In this document: positions 41,771-50,739 of the stretch, in pieces
Numbering within the stretch: the stretch's first letter is position 1
Layout: each line of letters starts with the position of its first letter
Assembly (NCBI RefSeq): GCF_003570725.1
Contig: NZ_QWVS01000002.1
Coordinates: 462,587-526,586 of the forward strand
DNA: 64,000 nucleotides
Direction of reading: 5' to 3'
Origin: Peribacillus asahii
GTDB taxonomy: Bacteria > Bacillota > Bacilli > Bacillales > DSM-1321
The notes under the pieces: model-generated
Databases searched by the model: none
What the model saw: the letters and a program-made list of their open reading frames with translations, nothing else
Told to the model about the DNA's origin: nothing
Program-made: the position numbers and the translations under genes

Positions 41771-41814
41771 TTAAAAAAAGCCGAACTCAACATGGGGGAT
41801 TGTTGAATTCAGCT
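41771..41814 (-). terminator. Terminator downstream of yqxA
   Basis: Stem AGCCGAACTCAACA/TGTTGAATTCAGCT (41779-41792/41801-41814) with G-U pairs, followed on the minus strand by TTTTTTTAATGG. It ends the gpr-spoIIP-yqxA block. The rest of the 297-nt gap to lepA shows no gene. Confidence 0.8.
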
Positions 41815-41876
41815 TGAATCTCTACAGTTTATGCCGAATGCTTGTTTTTTAGATATCATTTTCTTTTTCTGCTCCC

Positions 41877-42200
41877 TTACAGCAAATCGATTATATTGTT
41901 TACAAAACTCGTTAAAGCGTCTCCAAGCTTTTTTCCAATTGCAGAGAAGACATTATAAGCTTTCATTTCTTCTAATCGTTCCTTTTTCTTTTCTAAATCA
42001 TGACTTGTTACTTTTTCACCGAGAACCGATGCCTCCATCTCACCTTGGTCGGATTGATTTACTTCAAAAGCACTTGCCAACGCAGGATCATCGTATCCTT
42101 TCATTTTCTTAATCCCATCGTTTGCTGTCTGCATGCCAATTAGGACCCCTAAAAATAAGACAAGTAGAACAAACGTACATTTTAATGTAAATCGAACCAT
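41877..42200 (-). CDS. yqxA: YqxA family protein (DUF3679)
   Basis: A 107-residue protein with one N-terminal hydrophobic helix (about 6-24, LKCTFVLLVLFLGVLIGM) and a charged extracytoplasmic part with QTANDGIKKMKGYDDP, the family's recognisable stretch. Function unknown. It lies 18 nt after spoIIP, a linkage kept in Bacillus, suggesting a role in sporulation. Confidence 0.88.
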   Translation of the reverse strand: MVRFTLKCTFVLLVLFLGVLIGMQTANDGIKKMKGYDDPALASAFEVNQSDQGEMEASVLGEKVTSHDLEKKKERLEEMKAYNVFSAIGKKLGDALTSFVNNIIDLL

Positions 42201-42218
42201 AAGTGGAGCTCCTTTCTG

Positions 42219-43418
42219 TTACTGCGCTTCTGAATTACCTTTCACATTATCCACTGCTTTTGCCTCCCAATAATATTCACTAAACACATCCGCAAAAGCA
42301 TCTACGGTTAAATACATCTCTTCAAATGTATTATCTACTCCGCCTATTTCAATCAGCATTGCATTTGAAGAAATATCTTGGTTATATACTCCGTTATGCC
42401 CAGCACCGCCTTGTTTCATAACCCCCCGAGAGATTCCTGGATATTTTTTTTGCAATGCGTTATGAAGTTTTGTTGCAAGCGCTGCATTTTTTTCGTAATT
42501 TGGATTGTTCCGCCCAACAACAAAGGCGATTTTGGCATACGATTTTCCTTTTAAAGTGATAGTCGTATCTTTCTTTCTGCGGGAATCTCGATGAATATCG
42601 ATAAAGTACTCTAAATCTTTATTTTCCACTTTAGCTGCTTGAATGGCTAGTCGCGATTCTTGATAGGATTTAGGATACGTCAGCCCCTTTTTATTTAAAT
42701 TAGCCATAATATCCGTTGTATCATGGAAAGCCCCGACACCCTTGTCCACTAAATCGGCCTGTAATTTCATCCCCAGCTTCGTAATATTAATTTGGGAATG
42801 GTGGGCTAAATTAGGATCCGTAACTCCTTTTAAATAAGGCAAAAAAGATTCCCTGTTATGACTGTGATAAATATGAACAACCTTTCTACCTTTAGTTGTC
42901 TGAGCAGGTGTTTCTTTCGCATCTGCTTGCGGCTCTTTGATTCTATCGACATTTTGCAAGTCCGCCTCTCGCTCTTCATTCAAGACATCACTAGGAGGAG
43001 ACGATTCATACGGCATATTTGTATAATCCGTTCCTTCACCTGCTACTAAAATTTCATTATCAAAAATAGAGAAGCCTGGCAATTCTCGTCCAAGCAAGCT
43101 TCGTGGATCATCAAGGGAAATATTCGTGGATAGTTTTAACAAGCCCTTAGAAAGACCTGATGATTCTTTTTCTTTCGGTAGCACAGAAAAAAAATAATGA
43201 TTCTCATTCGCCAATAAGATAAATAACATTTTACCAGTAAACTGATTGGTGACAGTATGAACAGACTTCGAGGATAGTCGATATTCCGGCTTTAACGAAG
43301 TCATCACCGCACTTAAGGAAAAAACAAAAAGAAGTAAGGAAAATACAATGAGAAAGCTTTTTATAATTGTTGAACCATGAATTACGGTAATGATTTCTGT
43401 CGAATATCTTCTTTTCAT
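42219..43418 (-). CDS. spoIIP: Stage II sporulation protein P (cell-wall amidase/endopeptidase)
   Basis: Membrane-anchored peptidoglycan hydrolase that, with SpoIID and SpoIIM, drives engulfment of the forespore. It has an N-terminal membrane helix (about 18-38), a linker rich in Glu/Pro, and an amidase_3-like domain: HIYHSHNRES at 182-191, IDIHRDS at 273-279 and the catalytic glutamate in LIEIGG near 357. The 399-residue length is normal. A 125-bp repeat element lies between gpr and this gene. Confidence 0.95.
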   Translation of the reverse strand: MKRRYSTEIITVIHGSTIIKSFLIVFSLLLFVFSLSAVMTSLKPEYRLSSKSVHTVTNQFTGKMLFILLANENHYFFSVLPKEKESSGLSKGLLKLSTNISLDDPRSLLGRELPGFSIFDNEILVAGEGTDYTNMPYESSPPSDVLNEEREADLQNVDRIKEPQADAKETPAQTTKGRKVVHIYHSHNRESFLPYLKGVTDPNLAHHSQINITKLGMKLQADLVDKGVGAFHDTTDIMANLNKKGLTYPKSYQESRLAIQAAKVENKDLEYFIDIHRDSRRKKDTTITLKGKSYAKIAFVVGRNNPNYEKNAALATKLHNALQKKYPGISRGVMKQGGAGHNGVYNQDISSNAMLIEIGGVDNTFEEMYLTVDAFADVFSEYYWEAKAVDNVKGNSEAQ

Positions 43419-43489
43419 TCTTTCACCCTCTCTATCGCTTGCTACTTCATAAATATGATTTTACTAGAGAGGGTAGAACACCATTTTTC

Positions 43490-43630
43490 GGCAGATTAAA
43501 AAAGCGTAGGGCACCTGCTTATCGGCAACAAGCATAAGGCACGCGGCTGGCAGATATGTTCTTTGCCTTCCGAAGCGATTGATGCCGGCCTTGAACAGAC
43601 GACGCCTGGAGTTCGACAAAAAGGCAGATT
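43490..43630. mobile_element. MITE-like palindromic element with 8-bp target-site duplication, between gpr and spoIIP
   Basis: The 125-bp core (43498-43622) is closely similar to the first element between dnaK and dnaJ: shared AAAGCGTAGGGC, CTTATCGG-type, ACAAGCATAAGGC, GCGATTGATG-type and CGCCTGGAGTTCGACA segments. It is bounded on both sides by the direct repeat GGCAGATT (43490-43497 and 43623-43630), the mark expected from insertion with duplication of the target. The right copy touches the gpr stop codon. No transposase is encoded, so movement would depend on an enzyme elsewhere. Confidence 0.7.
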
Positions 43631-44748
43631 CAACGTGTATAATAACCTGCATTGTCTTGATTAACAGATCCATGCAACGCTGCATTTAAACCGTTGGCAA
43701 TTAAATTAGCCATATCTTCTATAAATACATCCACTTCCTTTGGAGTAACCATTAAATTATGACCAATAGGTGACAACACTTCATAAATGAGCTTTCGTTT
43801 TTCTTCATCCGACAGGCCGCCGACAATCCCTAAAAATGTTTGACGTTCTTGTTCGCCTGGTAAATCTTCCTCCGTCAGTTTCTTTCGTTTACCGAAGCTA
43901 AAACCCGCTGGTGCAAGCGAACGGGATGGACGATCTCCTTCTTTTAACTCTTTGCCGAAATGCTTCAAAATAAAATCAATTGCATCGCTCGTAATAGAAA
44001 CGGCATCGACCACAGTTGGAATGCCTATTGCAATGACAGGAATACCAAGTGTTGCCTGACTCAATTCCTTCCGCTTATTACCTACACCGGAGCCAGGATG
44101 AATGCCAGTATCTGAAATTTGAATCGTTGAGTTTACTCTTTCAATAGAACGAGCTGCCAGCGCATCAATAACGATGAGAAAGTCAGGCTTACTTTTTTCA
44201 ATCACACCAAGAATAATATCGCTCGTCTCAATGCCCGTAATACCCATAACTCCTGGAGAAATTGCGCTGACCGAACGAAAACCTTCTTCTACAGCATGCG
44301 GCTGCAACTCAAATAAATGCCGTGTTATTACTAGATTTTCAACAACTGCCGGTCCCAGTGCATCCGGCGTCACATTCCAATTTCCCAGCCCTACAACTAG
44401 ACAGCTGCTCTCCTTCGAAATATTATTCCTTGTTAAAAAATGAGAAAATTCAGTTGCTAATACTTTTTCAACCTTTTGTTGCACTTCTGTATTTTGCTCA
44501 CGAATACCTTGTACTTCAATTGTTAAATAACTCCCTTTTTTCTTGCCAATTTCCTTCTCCCCTGCTTCTGTCACTTCTACTAATGCCACTTTTATATCAT
44601 CGATTTCTCTTTCCTTAATAATGACGCCTTCTATTTGCGAAATATTTTTTTCTCCTTCAACCCCTTTATGTTCAAGCGCTAGTTCACGGGCTTCAATTGC
44701 TAAATCTGTTCGCACACTGTATTGACTTAAATCTAGTTCATTTTTCAT
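43630..44748 (-). CDS. gpr: Germination protease (GPR)
   Basis: Degrades small acid-soluble spore proteins during germination; an aspartic-type protease of family A25 made as a zymogen. The N-terminal 15 residues or so ([20 protein letters not shown]) contain the expected processing region. Conserved blocks include [16 protein letters not shown] near 118, [18 protein letters not shown] near 160 and [10 protein letters not shown] near 193. The 372-residue length is normal. It precedes spoIIP. Confidence 0.96.
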   Translation of the reverse strand: MKNELDLSQYSVRTDLAIEARELALEHKGVEGEKNISQIEGVIIKEREIDDIKVALVEVTEAGEKEIGKKKGSYLTIEVQGIREQNTEVQQKVEKVLATEFSHFLTRNNISKESSCLVVGLGNWNVTPDALGPAVVENLVITRHLFELQPHAVEEGFRSVSAISPGVMGITGIETSDIILGVIEKSKPDFLIVIDALAARSIERVNSTIQISDTGIHPGSGVGNKRKELSQATLGIPVIAIGIPTVVDAVSITSDAIDFILKHFGKELKEGDRPSRSLAPAGFSFGKRKKLTEEDLPGEQERQTFLGIVGGLSDEEKRKLIYEVLSPIGHNLMVTPKEVDVFIEDMANLIANGLNAALHGSVNQDNAGYYTR

Positions 44749-44912
44749 GACTTCCTCCTCGTGTTGCTGTATTCACTCTAGTATTTTCCATCATCTCTAT
44801 AAACATTGTGCCCGATTTATCTTTTGTATTATTCATTTTTTTGGTACAATCATGTATAACGAGATAAATCTTTTTGGATACTATAATTCCTTTTCGATTC
44901 TCAATCTGAGTA

Positions 44913-44941
44913 TTGCATAATGTAGGACAGTCTGATACAAT
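44913..44941 (+). promoter_or_regulatory. Sigma-A-type promoter of rpsT
   Basis: TTGCAT (44913-44918) and TACAAT (44936-44941) separated by 17 nt, about 75 nt upstream of rpsT. Confidence 0.6.
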
Positions 44942-45017
44942 ATCACTTGTGCTATTTGGTATGGATTTGAAAAGTCGAGTTCATATAATCTCGATTTCTG
45001 TGTAGGAGGTGAACGGA

Positions 45018-45284
45018 ATGCCAAACATTAAATCTGCTATTAAACGCGTAAAAGTAAACGATAAAAACCGCGCTCATAACGCTACAGTAAAATCTACTAT
45101 GCGTACTGCTGTGAAAACTGCTGAAGTTGCACTAGCTGGTGAAAGCGTTGAAGCTGCTAAAGAAGCTTTATTAACGGCGTCTAAGAAATTAGATAAAGCT
45201 GCATCTAAAGGATTAATCCATAAAAATGCGGCAGCCCGTAAAAAATCTCGTTTAGCGAAAAGACTTAACGCTCTAAACGCGTAA
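45018..45284 (+). CDS. rpsT: 30S ribosomal protein S20
   Basis: Binds the 5' domain of 16S rRNA in the small subunit. The 88-residue, Lys/Ala-rich helical protein [18 protein letters not shown] ... [14 protein letters not shown] is standard. The ATG at 45018-45020 follows GGAGGTGAACGGA; a start three codons upstream is less well placed. Transcribed alone, divergent from gpr and followed by a strong terminator. Placement between gpr and holA is the usual Bacillus arrangement. Confidence 0.97.
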   Translation: MPNIKSAIKRVKVNDKNRAHNATVKSTMRTAVKTAEVALAGESVEAAKEALLTASKKLDKAASKGLIHKNAAARKKSRLAKRLNALNA

Positions 45285-45298
45285 TGAAATAAGAAATT

Positions 45299-45327
45299 AA
45301 AGCACCTTGGATACCAAGGTGCTTTTT
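45299..45327 (+). terminator. Terminator downstream of rpsT
   Basis: Perfect 10-bp stem AGCACCTTGG/CCAAGGTGCT with an ATA loop and a following TTTTTTC, 15 nt past the stop. Confidence 0.92.
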
Positions 45328-45422
45328 TCTTTGCAAATTAAACGATGTTCAGTTCATTTCACCCGTACGGAAATGAACCAAACACCGCTAGCCTTCTATA
45401 TGAAAAAGATTATAACTATGCA

Positions 45423-46439
45423 TTACCTTTTCATTTTCAAGAGCAATAATTCAAGCGTCATGACTTTATCTCCCTGACCCGTTTTCATCTTATAATCTGC
45501 ATCAGCAAGCTCCCGAATCAACTGTAATAACTCTCCCTCATGAAATTGATTGACTTTTTCTTGCGCTAATTTTACCCGAAATGGATGCACCTTTAATACA
45601 GTCGCTATTTTTTGCTGACTATACCCTTGGCGTGAAAGCTCTTTTACCTGATACATCAGACGAACTTGTCCAGCCATCACACTTAAAATTTTAATCGGTT
45701 CCTCATTTTGTCTCATTAGGTCACGGTAAATTGTCATCATGCGTTCTACATTCCGCTGCAACACTGAATCCACAAGGGTAAAAATATTTTGTTCTAACGA
45801 TTTAGCGACTAATTCCTCAACAATGTCTTCATTAATTCGTTTCGTCTCTTCTACATATAGTACTAATTTATCAATTTCATTCGTAAGCATCATTAAGTTT
45901 GTTCCCGCGAGCTCTAGCAATCGTTCAATTGCCGCTTCTTCCATTTCAACATGAGCTGCAGTTGTTCGTTCCCGAATCCATTTTTTTAATTCATGTTCGT
46001 TTAATTTTTTCGCCTCTACAACAGTTGCTTTCCGCTTTAATTCTTTCGTAATTTTCTTTCGCTCATCAAGTTTTTCATATGGTGCTGTAAAAACAACAAT
46101 GGAATACGGAGCAGGGTCTGCTAAATAGGCTTCTAACCGCTTCACGTTATGCTCCACTTTAGACTTTGTCTTTTCTGCTGTAAGAAAAAAAGGATTTTGC
46201 ATGAAAACAAGACGCCTCTCTCCCATAAAGGGGAGCGTCTCTACATCCTCAAGAGCGGTTTCTATCGGCGTTTCCTCCAAATCAAATTGTGAAAAATTGA
46301 AATCAATCTCATCCTCATGCAATGCGTGTTCAAGCAATAATTGCTTCGTTTCGTTTATTAAATACGCCTCTGTTCCATACAGAAGATAAACAGGGGAAAA
46401 TTGCCCTTTTTTTATATTCTTCCAAACGTCTAATACCAA
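45423..46439 (-). CDS. holA: DNA polymerase III delta subunit
   Basis: Clamp-loader subunit that opens the sliding clamp. It shows the HolA opening (SPVYLLYGTEAYLINET), FDLEETPIETALEDVETLPFM in short blocks, and the C-terminal GQVRLMYQVKELSRQG and HPFRVKLAQEK motifs. The 338-residue length matches YqeN. The predicted start is TTG (46437-46439) with GAGGA 9 nt upstream; that site directly abuts a repeat element at 46453-46505. Situated between rpsT and the comE genes, as in B. subtilis. Confidence 0.94.
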   Translation of the reverse strand: MVLDVWKNIKKGQFSPVYLLYGTEAYLINETKQLLLEHALHEDEIDFNFSQFDLEETPIETALEDVETLPFMGERRLVFMQNPFFLTAEKTKSKVEHNVKRLEAYLADPAPYSIVVFTAPYEKLDERKKITKELKRKATVVEAKKLNEHELKKWIRERTTAAHVEMEEAAIERLLELAGTNLMMLTNEIDKLVLYVEETKRINEDIVEELVAKSLEQNIFTLVDSVLQRNVERMMTIYRDLMRQNEEPIKILSVMAGQVRLMYQVKELSRQGYSQQKIATVLKVHPFRVKLAQEKVNQFHEGELLQLIRELADADYKMKTGQGDKVMTLELLLLKMKR

Positions 46440-46452
46440 TAGAACTCGTCCT

Positions 46453-46505
46453 CGCTTTTCTATATCTAGCTCTAACGCCTAGCTGACAAGGCATTCCGCT
46501 TTTCT
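46453..46505 (-). repeat. Short copy of the palindromic repeat in the holA leader
   Basis: Read on the minus strand, AGAAAAGCG bounds both ends (complements of 46497-46505 and 46453-46461), with a central palindrome AATGCCTT...AGGCGTT and an AGCTAGATATAGAAAAGCG module that differs by a few bases from the 21-nt module between dnaK and dnaJ. Its last base overlaps the putative holA ribosome site. Confidence 0.6.
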
Positions 46506-46803
46506 ATGTATTCTATTCCTTATGGTATAGCTGAAAGAGCGATTTGACAAGCTATAAGGGAACGGCTCTGCCATTAGAGCCGTTTGCCCAATCTATATTA
46601 ACGCTGTTAAGAAAGGCCCGGGTTACTTTCCTATCCAGCGGTTAAAGCGAAAGGTGAAGCTGTCTTGTTTGTACATTTATTTTGACCGTACACATTCAAA
46701 CTATTTGTGACAACTCTTGTCAGTATAGGAAATCGAAATTGTGCCATGTGGATTTATTTTTGGAAATGTTTTATACTATTACCATAAATAGGAGGGATGA
46801 ACA
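46506..46803. other. Intergenic region between holA and yqzM with one perfect hairpin
   Basis: No gene seen. A perfect 9-bp inverted repeat AACGGCTCT/AGAGCCGTT (46561-46569/46576-46584) with a 6-nt loop lies within it, without a T-run on either strand. The yqzM ribosome site GGAGG is at the right end. Confidence 0.5.
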
Positions 46804-46938
46804 ATGAACGAATTTGAAAAAGACGTCCAATCAAAAACGGACGATGTAGCTGATTCTGCAATCGGTTTCGTTGTTTCATTTGGATTTTTTGCTACTATGT
46901 TCATCATCGCTGTTGTTATCCAAGCTATCGGATCTTAA
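46804..46938 (+). CDS. yqzM: YqzM family small membrane protein
   Basis: A 44-codon gene: MNEFEKDVQSKTDDVADSAI followed by one hydrophobic helix (about 20-41) and IGS at the end. It matches the Bacillus YqzM family, found next to comEC. Function unknown. GGAGG lies 8 nt before the ATG and a clear terminator follows. The gene is too short for length-limited gene finding. Confidence 0.88.
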   Translation: MNEFEKDVQSKTDDVADSAIGFVVSFGFFATMFIIAVVIQAIGS

Positions 46939-46970
46939 GTATTCTCCTAGCACACTCGAATCATGATGCG

Positions 46971-46996
46971 GAGGCTGCAATGGCAGTCTCTTTTTT
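46971..46996 (+). terminator. Terminator downstream of yqzM
   Basis: Stem GAGGCTGC/GCAGTCTC with an AATG loop and one G-U pair, followed by TTTTTTAT, 32 nt past the yqzM stop. Confidence 0.8.
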
Positions 46997-47039
46997 ATAG
47001 CTGACCCCGCCTGCTTTTCTGTTAACAGCTCGATACATC

Positions 47040-49349
47040 CTATGGCAAGACGGTTTGAAAGGTTCCTGATTCATGACGATATTTATAAGATATAGCGCCT
47101 TTTTTATCTGTTCGCAGTATCGTCACGTGTAATGCTTCCATCTCCTCTATTACTTGCTGATGCGGATGTCCGTACCGATTCCCTTTCCCTGCTGAAATAA
47201 TCGCCACTTTCGGTTGAACTTTCTCCAAAAAACCTTTTGACGAAGATGTTTTACTTCCATGATGACCTGCTTTTAAAATATCCACTCGAAGCCCTGGTAA
47301 AGCTCTCAATAACTCTTGTTCCGTGACCTCTCCCGCATCTCCCATCAGCAGCCACGTTAACCCGCCCATTTTAGCAGCTAATACAATAGACGATTCATTT
47401 ACATCTTTGTCCTTTTGATAAGGGTGTAAAATATAAAATTGAGCACCCGCAACCGACCAATTATCTCCCCTTTTCACTGTAGAAATCGGAATATGTTTGG
47501 CTAATGCCCATTTAATACATTCCTTATCCCGATACATCCTCTCGCCGCCTTCTCCAATTACTACCTCCTTCACGTTAAAATGTTCAATGATTTCTGCTGC
47601 ACCTCCAATATGATCGGCATCAGGATGGGTTAAAATCAGCTTATCAATTTCATGAATCCCTTTACTCTTCAAAAATGGAAGAATAACATCTTCACCCGTG
47701 TTATATGTTTTACGCTTCTTTTGCCAATCTGCTACCGGGAACGTAATCGCTCCACCTGTATCAATTAAATAATTACCTCGATTAAATGGAAGCTTAATCA
47801 AAATTGCATCACCTTGACCAATATCAATAAATACAACTTCACCATAAGGATTCAATTTCTGAATATGATATTGAAAGAATAAAATACATACTAAAACCAC
47901 GATCGATATTTTCTTTTTAAATAAAGAAACGGATTCCCATTGAATAAGTAAGGAAATAATGACGAAAACGAGCAGCAGCATAATAATAGGAAAAGGTTTT
48001 CCAAAAACAATCGACGCCAGTGGTAAACGAGAAATATAAGCAGCCAGCTCATTACAGAGAAGAAAAATTTGGTCCAATAAGGCTATCATCAGTTGACCAA
48101 TGGAGGGGAAAATAAGGTGTGTAAAAAAAGCAACTAAAGAAAAAGGGAGCAAAAAGGCAGAATACAAAGGAACGTAAAGCACATTCAACAATACCCCGAG
48201 GACAGACACTTCATAAAAGTGATAAAGCAAAATAGGGACAGCTGCTAGTTGACATACAATACTAACAATAAGAAGCTGCATCGTTTTGTGCGGATAGCTT
48301 TGAACAATCGTAAGCGACATAATAATGGCTAACGTTACCGCAAATGAAAGCTGAAAGCCGATATTATAGAGCATAGAAGGCTGAATGAATAACAGCAGTA
48401 AATAAACAACTCCAATCGTTCCACTAGCTGACACCTTCTTTTTCCACAAAAGGAGCAAAAAGAATAACATAGCCATACAACAAGCTCGTAACACAGAAGG
48501 AGCCGCTCCAGATAAAATCGCATACATGGGTAAACATACTAGAATAACCATCATCATTTTCTCACGAGTGATGCCAATTCGAATCCCTCCATAAAACAGC
48601 AGCCCTGTTAAAAAGCTGACATGCAAACCAGATATCGCAAGCAGATGAACAATTCCAAGTCGTTGATAATTCGTTAATACCTCTTCATCAATATACGTTT
48701 GATCTCCAAATAAAAGAGCATTAACAAAGCTGCCCGCTTCAGGTGGAAAATGGACATTCACATAAGTAATGCCCGCTTGCCGCACCTGTTGAAATGTTGT
48801 AACAATCGATTTTTTTCCTGCACGACAATCCGCCCAAACGATAGAATTCGCTTTTAAAATCCAATAAATATGCTGTTGTTGTAAATAAAGTTTATAATTA
48901 AAGCTATTTTCATTTCGATTTTGCTCCGGCTCAAGTAATGCCCCTGTTGCAGGACAAATTAAACCAATTTGTAGATTAGTTTCAATCGCTTTCTTTTCCA
49001 TTTCAGAGGGAATGGTATAACGTAACTGGAGAATTTCCTTTGTACTCGTCGTCACAGCAGCTTTTAACAGATTACCGTCTACGCTTGGCTGGTTACTAAA
49101 CGTAATTTCAAAGCTTGACTCCTCGCCTGTATATCCTGTTTGATGGTACATATCTGATAAGTAGGCTGCCATGTAAAATACTAACAAGACGACTCCATTC
49201 ATCAATAAAATATTTAACTGTCCGTTAAAACGATAGAAAAGAAAACAGAAAAAGAGGAGAATATAGAGAATAAATGTCACTTGAAAAGAAGAATGAGCCG
49301 CAACGCCTAAAGTGGCAGAAACGGCTAAAAAGAGGATGTGTGTCGGCAT
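47040..49349 (-). CDS. comEC: Competence DNA-uptake channel ComEC
   Basis: Membrane channel for single-stranded DNA during transformation. It begins with two to three membrane helices and an extracellular OB-fold region (about 70-180), then the Competence domain with many helices (about 200-480, including LLAISGLHVSFLTGL), and a C-terminal metallo-beta-lactamase-like domain with HPDADHIGG near 545 and AGHHGSKTSS near 685, presumed to degrade the non-transported strand. At 769 residues it is full length, with no frameshift. It is the last gene of comEA-comEB-comEC. Confidence 0.96.
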   Translation of the reverse strand: MPTHILFLAVSATLGVAAHSSFQVTFILYILLFFCFLFYRFNGQLNILLMNGVVLLVFYMAAYLSDMYHQTGYTGEESSFEITFSNQPSVDGNLLKAAVTTSTKEILQLRYTIPSEMEKKAIETNLQIGLICPATGALLEPEQNRNENSFNYKLYLQQQHIYWILKANSIVWADCRAGKKSIVTTFQQVRQAGITYVNVHFPPEAGSFVNALLFGDQTYIDEEVLTNYQRLGIVHLLAISGLHVSFLTGLLFYGGIRIGITREKMMMVILVCLPMYAILSGAAPSVLRACCMAMLFFLLLLWKKKVSASGTIGVVYLLLLFIQPSMLYNIGFQLSFAVTLAIIMSLTIVQSYPHKTMQLLIVSIVCQLAAVPILLYHFYEVSVLGVLLNVLYVPLYSAFLLPFSLVAFFTHLIFPSIGQLMIALLDQIFLLCNELAAYISRLPLASIVFGKPFPIIMLLLVFVIISLLIQWESVSLFKKKISIVVLVCILFFQYHIQKLNPYGEVVFIDIGQGDAILIKLPFNRGNYLIDTGGAITFPVADWQKKRKTYNTGEDVILPFLKSKGIHEIDKLILTHPDADHIGGAAEIIEHFNVKEVVIGEGGERMYRDKECIKWALAKHIPISTVKRGDNWSVAGAQFYILHPYQKDKDVNESSIVLAAKMGGLTWLLMGDAGEVTEQELLRALPGLRVDILKAGHHGSKTSSSKGFLEKVQPKVAIISAGKGNRYGHPHQQVIEEMEALHVTILRTDKKGAISYKYRHESGTFQTVLP

Positions 49350-49362
49350 GCAAACCTCCTAT

Positions 49363-49923
49363 TTAATCATTAAATAATTGGTACGCTTTTTGTTGCAGTT
49401 TGCTCAGCTCTTCTTGGTCAACACCCGTTGCTTCTAATTGCTGTAATAGAGAATGGACAAAGTCCTGTTTTTGTTTGCCGTATACATCAATCGGCTGAAT
49501 CATTTTAACTTTTTCCATTTTCACGCCCGCTTGTTCAAATAATTCAATCGCATATGGATGATTTTTATAATCTTCGGCATAATAAACAGCTTGAATACCC
49601 GCCTGAATAATCGACTTGCAGCATTGTAAACAAGGAAAATGTGTGACATAAATTTCAGCATTTGCTGTCGGTACCCCAAATTTCGCACATTGAATAATCG
49701 CGTTCATTTCTGCGTGAATCGTACGCACACAGTGGTTATCAATTACATAACAGCCGTCATCAATACAATGTGTCCCACCAGCAATAGAACCATTGTAACC
49801 TCCCGCAATAATGCGATTATCTCGAACAATTGTTGCACCAACCGCTAATCGATTACATGTGCTTCTTAACGCTAATAGATGACTTTGTGCCATAAAATAT
49901 TGATCCCAACTAATTCGATTCAT
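49363..49923 (-). CDS. comEB: dCMP deaminase ComEB
   Basis: Zinc-dependent deoxycytidylate deaminase in the comE operon; deletion does not affect transformation in B. subtilis. The zinc motifs are TIHAEMNAI near residue 70 and FPCLQCCKS near 100. The ATG at 49921-49923 (MNRISWDQYFMAQS) is chosen, 10 nt after GGGGAG; the upstream in-frame TTG is inside that region. This gives 186 residues. It is 13 nt upstream of comEC. Confidence 0.94.
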   Translation of the reverse strand: MNRISWDQYFMAQSHLLALRSTCNRLAVGATIVRDNRIIAGGYNGSIAGGTHCIDDGCYVIDNHCVRTIHAEMNAIIQCAKFGVPTANAEIYVTHFPCLQCCKSIIQAGIQAVYYAEDYKNHPYAIELFEQAGVKMEKVKMIQPIDVYGKQKQDFVHSLLQQLEATGVDQEELSKLQQKAYQLFND

Positions 49924-49997
49924 GATGTTTATTCTCCCCTTAACCAACTATCTTTTCTCTCAATTTTACTCTCTTCCCGTCTATTTGGGTAGTCCAT

Positions 49998-50639
49998 TTA
50001 CTTGACAGTAATCGAATCTTGTAGTTTTTCAAATGTCTTATCCCCGATTCCTGAAATATTTTTTAAGTCTTCAATTTGTTCAAACTTCCCCGTCTTTTCT
50101 CGATATTCAATAATGGCTGTCGATTTTGCTGGACCGATCCCCGATAATGTCTCTAGTTCTTCCTTCGTGGCTGTATTTAAGTTTACTTTATTACCATCCG
50201 TTCCCCCATTACCTGACACTGTTGTCGCTCCTCCGCCTATTACATCTATGTTCTCTGGTAAACCTATATCTTCTTCTCCTATATTAGGTACATAAATCAC
50301 CATTTGATCTTCTACGAGCTGAGCAAGATTTACCTTATCTAAATCGGCGTCTTTCTTAAAATTACCTGCCGCTTCAATCACATCAATGACTCGATCACCT
50401 GGTTCGGCAATAAATACACCTGGACTTTGAACAGCGCCCTTTACATCAACTTTTATAACGACTGGCTCATCTATTTCTTGAGCAACCTCTTGCTCTTCTT
50501 GTTGTTCCAGTTCAACAAACATCTTTTCCTGCTCTGCTTGCTGCGGTTTCGATGAGAACAAGAACATCAAACAGCTTATAAAACTCATTAAGATGACAAC
50601 TGCAATAACCGCCGTTTTCTTTTTTCTGAACATGTCCAT
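49998..50639 (-). CDS. comEA: Competence DNA receptor ComEA
   Basis: Membrane-anchored DNA receptor for transformation. It has an N-terminal membrane helix (about 8-28), a Gln/Glu-rich linker, an SLBB-like oligomerisation domain (about 60-120) and a C-terminal helix-hairpin-helix pair that binds double-stranded DNA (VNLNTATKEELETLSGIGP in part, and LKNISGIGDKTFEKL). The 213-residue length matches B. subtilis ComEA. First gene of the comE operon, divergent from comER. Confidence 0.95.
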   Translation of the reverse strand: MDMFRKKKTAVIAVVILMSFISCLMFLFSSKPQQAEQEKMFVELEQQEEQEVAQEIDEPVVIKVDVKGAVQSPGVFIAEPGDRVIDVIEAAGNFKKDADLDKVNLAQLVEDQMVIYVPNIGEEDIGLPENIDVIGGGATTVSGNGGTDGNKVNLNTATKEELETLSGIGPAKSTAIIEYREKTGKFEQIEDLKNISGIGDKTFEKLQDSITVK

Positions 50640-50739
50640 AGGTTATCTCTCCTTATAAAAATGGATATCCGGAATAATACAAGCAGATTTTACATAATGT
50701 TTAGAAGTGGTTCCGCTTTACGTGAGGGGAGTTGAAAGT

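Noticed and set aside
43419..43470. Possible sigma-E promoter upstream of spoIIP (TCATATT then GATAGAGA)
   Set aside because: The implied transcript would begin at or after the spoIIP ribosome binding site.
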